DNA of 64,000 bases. Origin: Marsupella aquatica. Lineage: Eukaryota > Marchantiophyta. The DNA is taken from assembly GCA_973895155.1 (NCBI GenBank), contig OZ316898.1, positions 15,686,001 through 15,750,000 on the forward strand. The letters run 5' to 3'. The number at the start of each line of letters is the position of its first letter. Position 1 is the stretch's first letter. The notes under the pieces are model-generated. The model was not told the DNA's origin. It saw nothing but the letters and a program-made list of their open reading frames with translations, and ran no database searches. Below, one piece after another: positions 61,911-64,000 of the stretch. Both the position numbers and the translations under genes were made by a program.

Positions 61911-62160
61911 TTGGTGATTGGACCTTGGTCCTTGGTCCTCCACTTTGGTCTTTGGTGGGCTACCTTGGTCCTTGGTCCTTGGTCCTCTACTTTGGTCCTT
62001 GGTCCTTGGTGGGCTACCTTGGTCCTTGGTCCTCCACTTTGGTCCTTGGTCCTTGGTGGGCTACTTTGGTCCTTGGTCCTTAGTGGGCTACTTTGGTCCT
62101 TGGTCCTTGGTGGGCTACCTTGGTCCTTGGTCCTTAGTGGGCTACCTTGGTGTGGTGTGG
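61911..62160. repeat. TTGGTCC minisatellite with higher-order units
   Basis: The 7-mer TTGGTCC repeats many times, singly or in doubles and triples, interrupted by TTGGTGGGCTAC or TCCACTTTGG. The result is higher-order units of about 33-45 bp. Both overlapping plus frames (WSLVLGGLPWSLVL) are the repeat read as codons, not genes. Confidence 0.85.
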
Positions 62161-62394
62161 AAGGAGAATAGTATATAAGGAGGAAGTTTTCATTTGTTAG
62201 GGACCGGGAGTCTCATCTCTTAAGTGGAATCTCTATCTTGCCAAGGTAGGGCTAAGCTTGAGAAGGGAGAGGTGGTCCATGCTTAGTGTGGAGAATGTGT
62301 AGTGAACTTTTGTTGTAAAGGTGATACAATAAAATGAGACTTGTCAATCTTCATTGTGACCATTAAGTGTGAGTGCATTTGAAGTGTATGGGAG

Positions 62395-62750
62395 CAAGAG
62401 AAGAGTCCATGCTATGGTGTAATCCTGGTCTAAGCTCAAAAGGGATGTGCTAGTATAAAATCAAGGCCAAGGAGGCAAGGTTAAGGTAAAGTATTACTTT
62501 GAGACTTAGAGAGGATTATAGCTTGAGGGTGGAAAGTACTTTGCTTGGTGTGTGACCGTGTTAACAAAAAGTAAGTACAAGAGGAAGAGTCCTTAGATAG
62601 AGGAACCTTCTCTAGAGCTCAAAGGGGATGTGTGAACCCAAACCAAGGCCAGGGGGCAAGGTTGAGGGGTAACACTACTTTGAGGGTCTTGAGGAGACTT
62701 AAGCTTGAAGAGGAAAGTACTTTGGGTTCTTGGGTGTTTGTGTGAGAATT
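62395..62750. repeat. Diverged tandem duplication, about 180 bp per copy
   Basis: Copy 1 (62395-62550) and copy 2 (62580-62745) share, in order, AAGAGTCC, AGCTCAAA(A)GGGATGTG, CAAGGCCA-GG-GGCAAGGTT, TACTTTGAG, TTAGAG/TTGAGGAG, TAGCTTGA/AAGCTTGA and GGAAAGTACTTTG. No coding frame is shared. Confidence 0.75.
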
Positions 62751-63043
62751 TACTCTAAGGTGACAGCTTGGAGCGGAGATCCCCCTTGCTGATCCTTGGA
62801 GTAGAGGAGAGGGAAGGGTGTGAGTACAAAAGTAGTCAAGGGGACTACCTCTCTAGAAGTGGAGAGTTGAAACTACTTATGTATGGAGTGATTAGACATT
62901 GTAGGCACATTTCAAAAGTTTTGTCAATCTTTTGTGATCTGGTATGATATGGAGCAGGTATTAGGTAGTCTTTTGAGGAGAAAAGTCGCTTAAGCTCCTT
63001 GACAAGTGTTTGACAGCTGTCAAAATTTTTCCTCATTCCTTTG
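62751..63043. other. Spacer before the last gene
   Basis: Nothing recognisable. Confidence 0.4.
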
Positions 63044-64000
63044 ATGAATATCTATCCTCCGCCGGCAAAAATGAATGAGCGATTACTCAACAAAGACCAT
63101 GTCAACCATCTTGTTTAGTTGATGATTTCAAATACCGGTCAGGAATCTTTGCTTGCAGATTTGGTGCCTTACAAGATGATTAATGGTGTTTACAGTCTTA
63201 TCGATCTTTCCGTCAGAGATTTTGATTCTAAACAATTATCTGAGTATCAATATTTTGCAATAAGTGGTCAACTCTCGACTATGGCCGCGAGGAAAATCAT
63301 TCGGAGTTCTTGGACACAGCCATATCTGGTTGAAACTGCCAACCTCCTCAAATTCCGTCGTGCAAGAATTCTCAAGGGGTCGACACCTGTTAAGGTGTTG
63401 GTTGAGATTTCACGTGCAAACAACTTGCAAGCTGAAGCACATCGTTTCTCGTCACCATTCATCGACCAGGTCAGGCATGCGAGAATGCAATATTCGGAAA
63501 TGAATCGACCAGTCCGGCCAATGCCGTCAGGGCAAAAATCCCAGGAATTCCAGGTCCGTTCTTGTTGACACCATAATTTCTTTTGTGGTCCACACGAGCC
63601 TTGTGTAGAATCCGAGGCTTGGCTCTAAGATACCTTCTCCAAAGGTTTGGTTTACTGTGTTGTTCTTACCATTTGTTGTTGGGTTTCAGAGTTACAAAGG
63701 GTTGGCCAAAGTCACACTGAAAGTGAATAGCATCAGCGAATACAACTGGATCCTTTTCGCATCAGAGAGCCTCTATAAGTTGTGGATGTCGGTCTGCAAT
63801 AGTTGGTTGTCCGGTAGTTTACCTGACAACAATGGAGAGATGACTGGGAAGAAGAGGGAAGCAAAGCAGCTTACTGGGATGACATTCAGGGTATTTGAGG
63901 GGGCGCAAGAATCTGACATTACCTCTATCTTGAATAAAGTTCAATCGGGAGAGGTTCTCTTGATGAAAAGAAGACATGCAAGGACAGATATACCTTCAAA
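63044..64000 (+). CDS. Uncharacterised two-exon gene, cut by window end, one in-frame TAG
   Basis: Exon 1 (63044-63553) starts MNIYPPPAKMNERLL and reads through a single TAG (63116-63118) into DLVPYKMINGVYSLIDLSVR, FAISGQLSTMAARKIIRSSW and VLVEISRANNLQAEAHRFSS. Intron 63554-63689 (CAG|GTCCG...TTTCAG|AGT) is phase 0. Exon 2 runs GLAKVTLKVNSISEYNWILF, LYKLWMSVCNSWLSG and MTFRVFEGAQESD to the edge. The intron contains one copy of the CACGAG...TGTAG palindrome. No family is recognised; the codon-like pattern across both exons supports a real but damaged gene. Confidence 0.5.

Larger units (their letters stand above)
55072..63609. repeat. Dispersed CTACACGAG(A/C)CTCGTGTAG palindrome, ten copies
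   Basis: Copies start near 55072, 55260, 56111, 56181, 58391, 58465, 58536, 58654, 58747 and 63590. The best is TCTACACGAGACTCGTGTAG at 58536-58555; others differ by 1-5 bases, mostly in the left arm (ACGCGA, ATGCGA). Copies at 58391-58767 and 63590 fall in predicted introns. Confidence 0.75.

Noticed and set aside
61869-62178. Two overlapping ~90-codon ORFs with WSLVLGGL repeats
   Set aside because: They are the TTGGTCC minisatellite read in two frames.

Overview
This is nuclear DNA of a land plant, from a repeat-packed (probably heterochromatic) part of the genome. The evidence is a TNP2-type CACTA transposase, Ty3/Gypsy polyproteins of the Athila/Tat style (F-x-D-D-F reverse transcriptase box, no chromodomain, one primer site matching plant tRNA-Asp), a Ty1/Copia 5' LTR, and spliceosomal introns. 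The species cannot be named from the sequence. No ordinary host gene can be named either; nearly every recognisable reading frame belongs to a transposable element.

Much of the window is one stack of nested insertions, each confirmed by terminal sequences and a target-site duplication (TSD). The oldest layer is a CACTA element on the + strand (about 2547 to 48956; left end not found). It was hit by a solo LTR (3613-6227, TSD GTTCT) and by a second, related CACTA element on the - strand (6398-45660, TSD TAT). The second CACTA was hit by a Gypsy element (12222-41343, TSD TATCA), which was itself hit by another Gypsy element (17404-30952, TSD AAAAC). The reading frames broken by the insertions continue on the other side, so the order of events can be read directly.

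Outside the stack, 1-1496 is the 5' end of a Copia element on the - strand. A solo LTR with its own long ORF lies at 50243-54258 (TSD TAAAT). From 54.3 kb to the end is poorly recognisable, partly decayed coding DNA with short introns, tandem repeats and a recurring palindrome.

The most unusual theme is an accessory protein family of the Gypsy elements. The outer Gypsy carries a 1210-aa ORF inside each 4.67-kb LTR. The solo LTR at 50.2-54.3 kb carries a related ~896-codon ORF. The inner Gypsy has a similar N-terminal pattern in an 857-aa ORF between pol and the 3' LTR, just behind a second polypurine tract. All three show LPW, then about 40 residues on a [VI][FY]xxP box, then about 30 residues on an NG[FW] box. 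Other notable points are a SET-domain gene carried by both CACTA elements, a UGA-CAA-UUA readthrough-type junction before pol of the inner Gypsy, a tRNA-Asp-like sequence at the LTR edge next to the tRNA-Asp primer site, arrays of GACGCT/AGCGTC hairpins in that element, and a palindrome placed at successive 3' splice sites near 58.5 kb.
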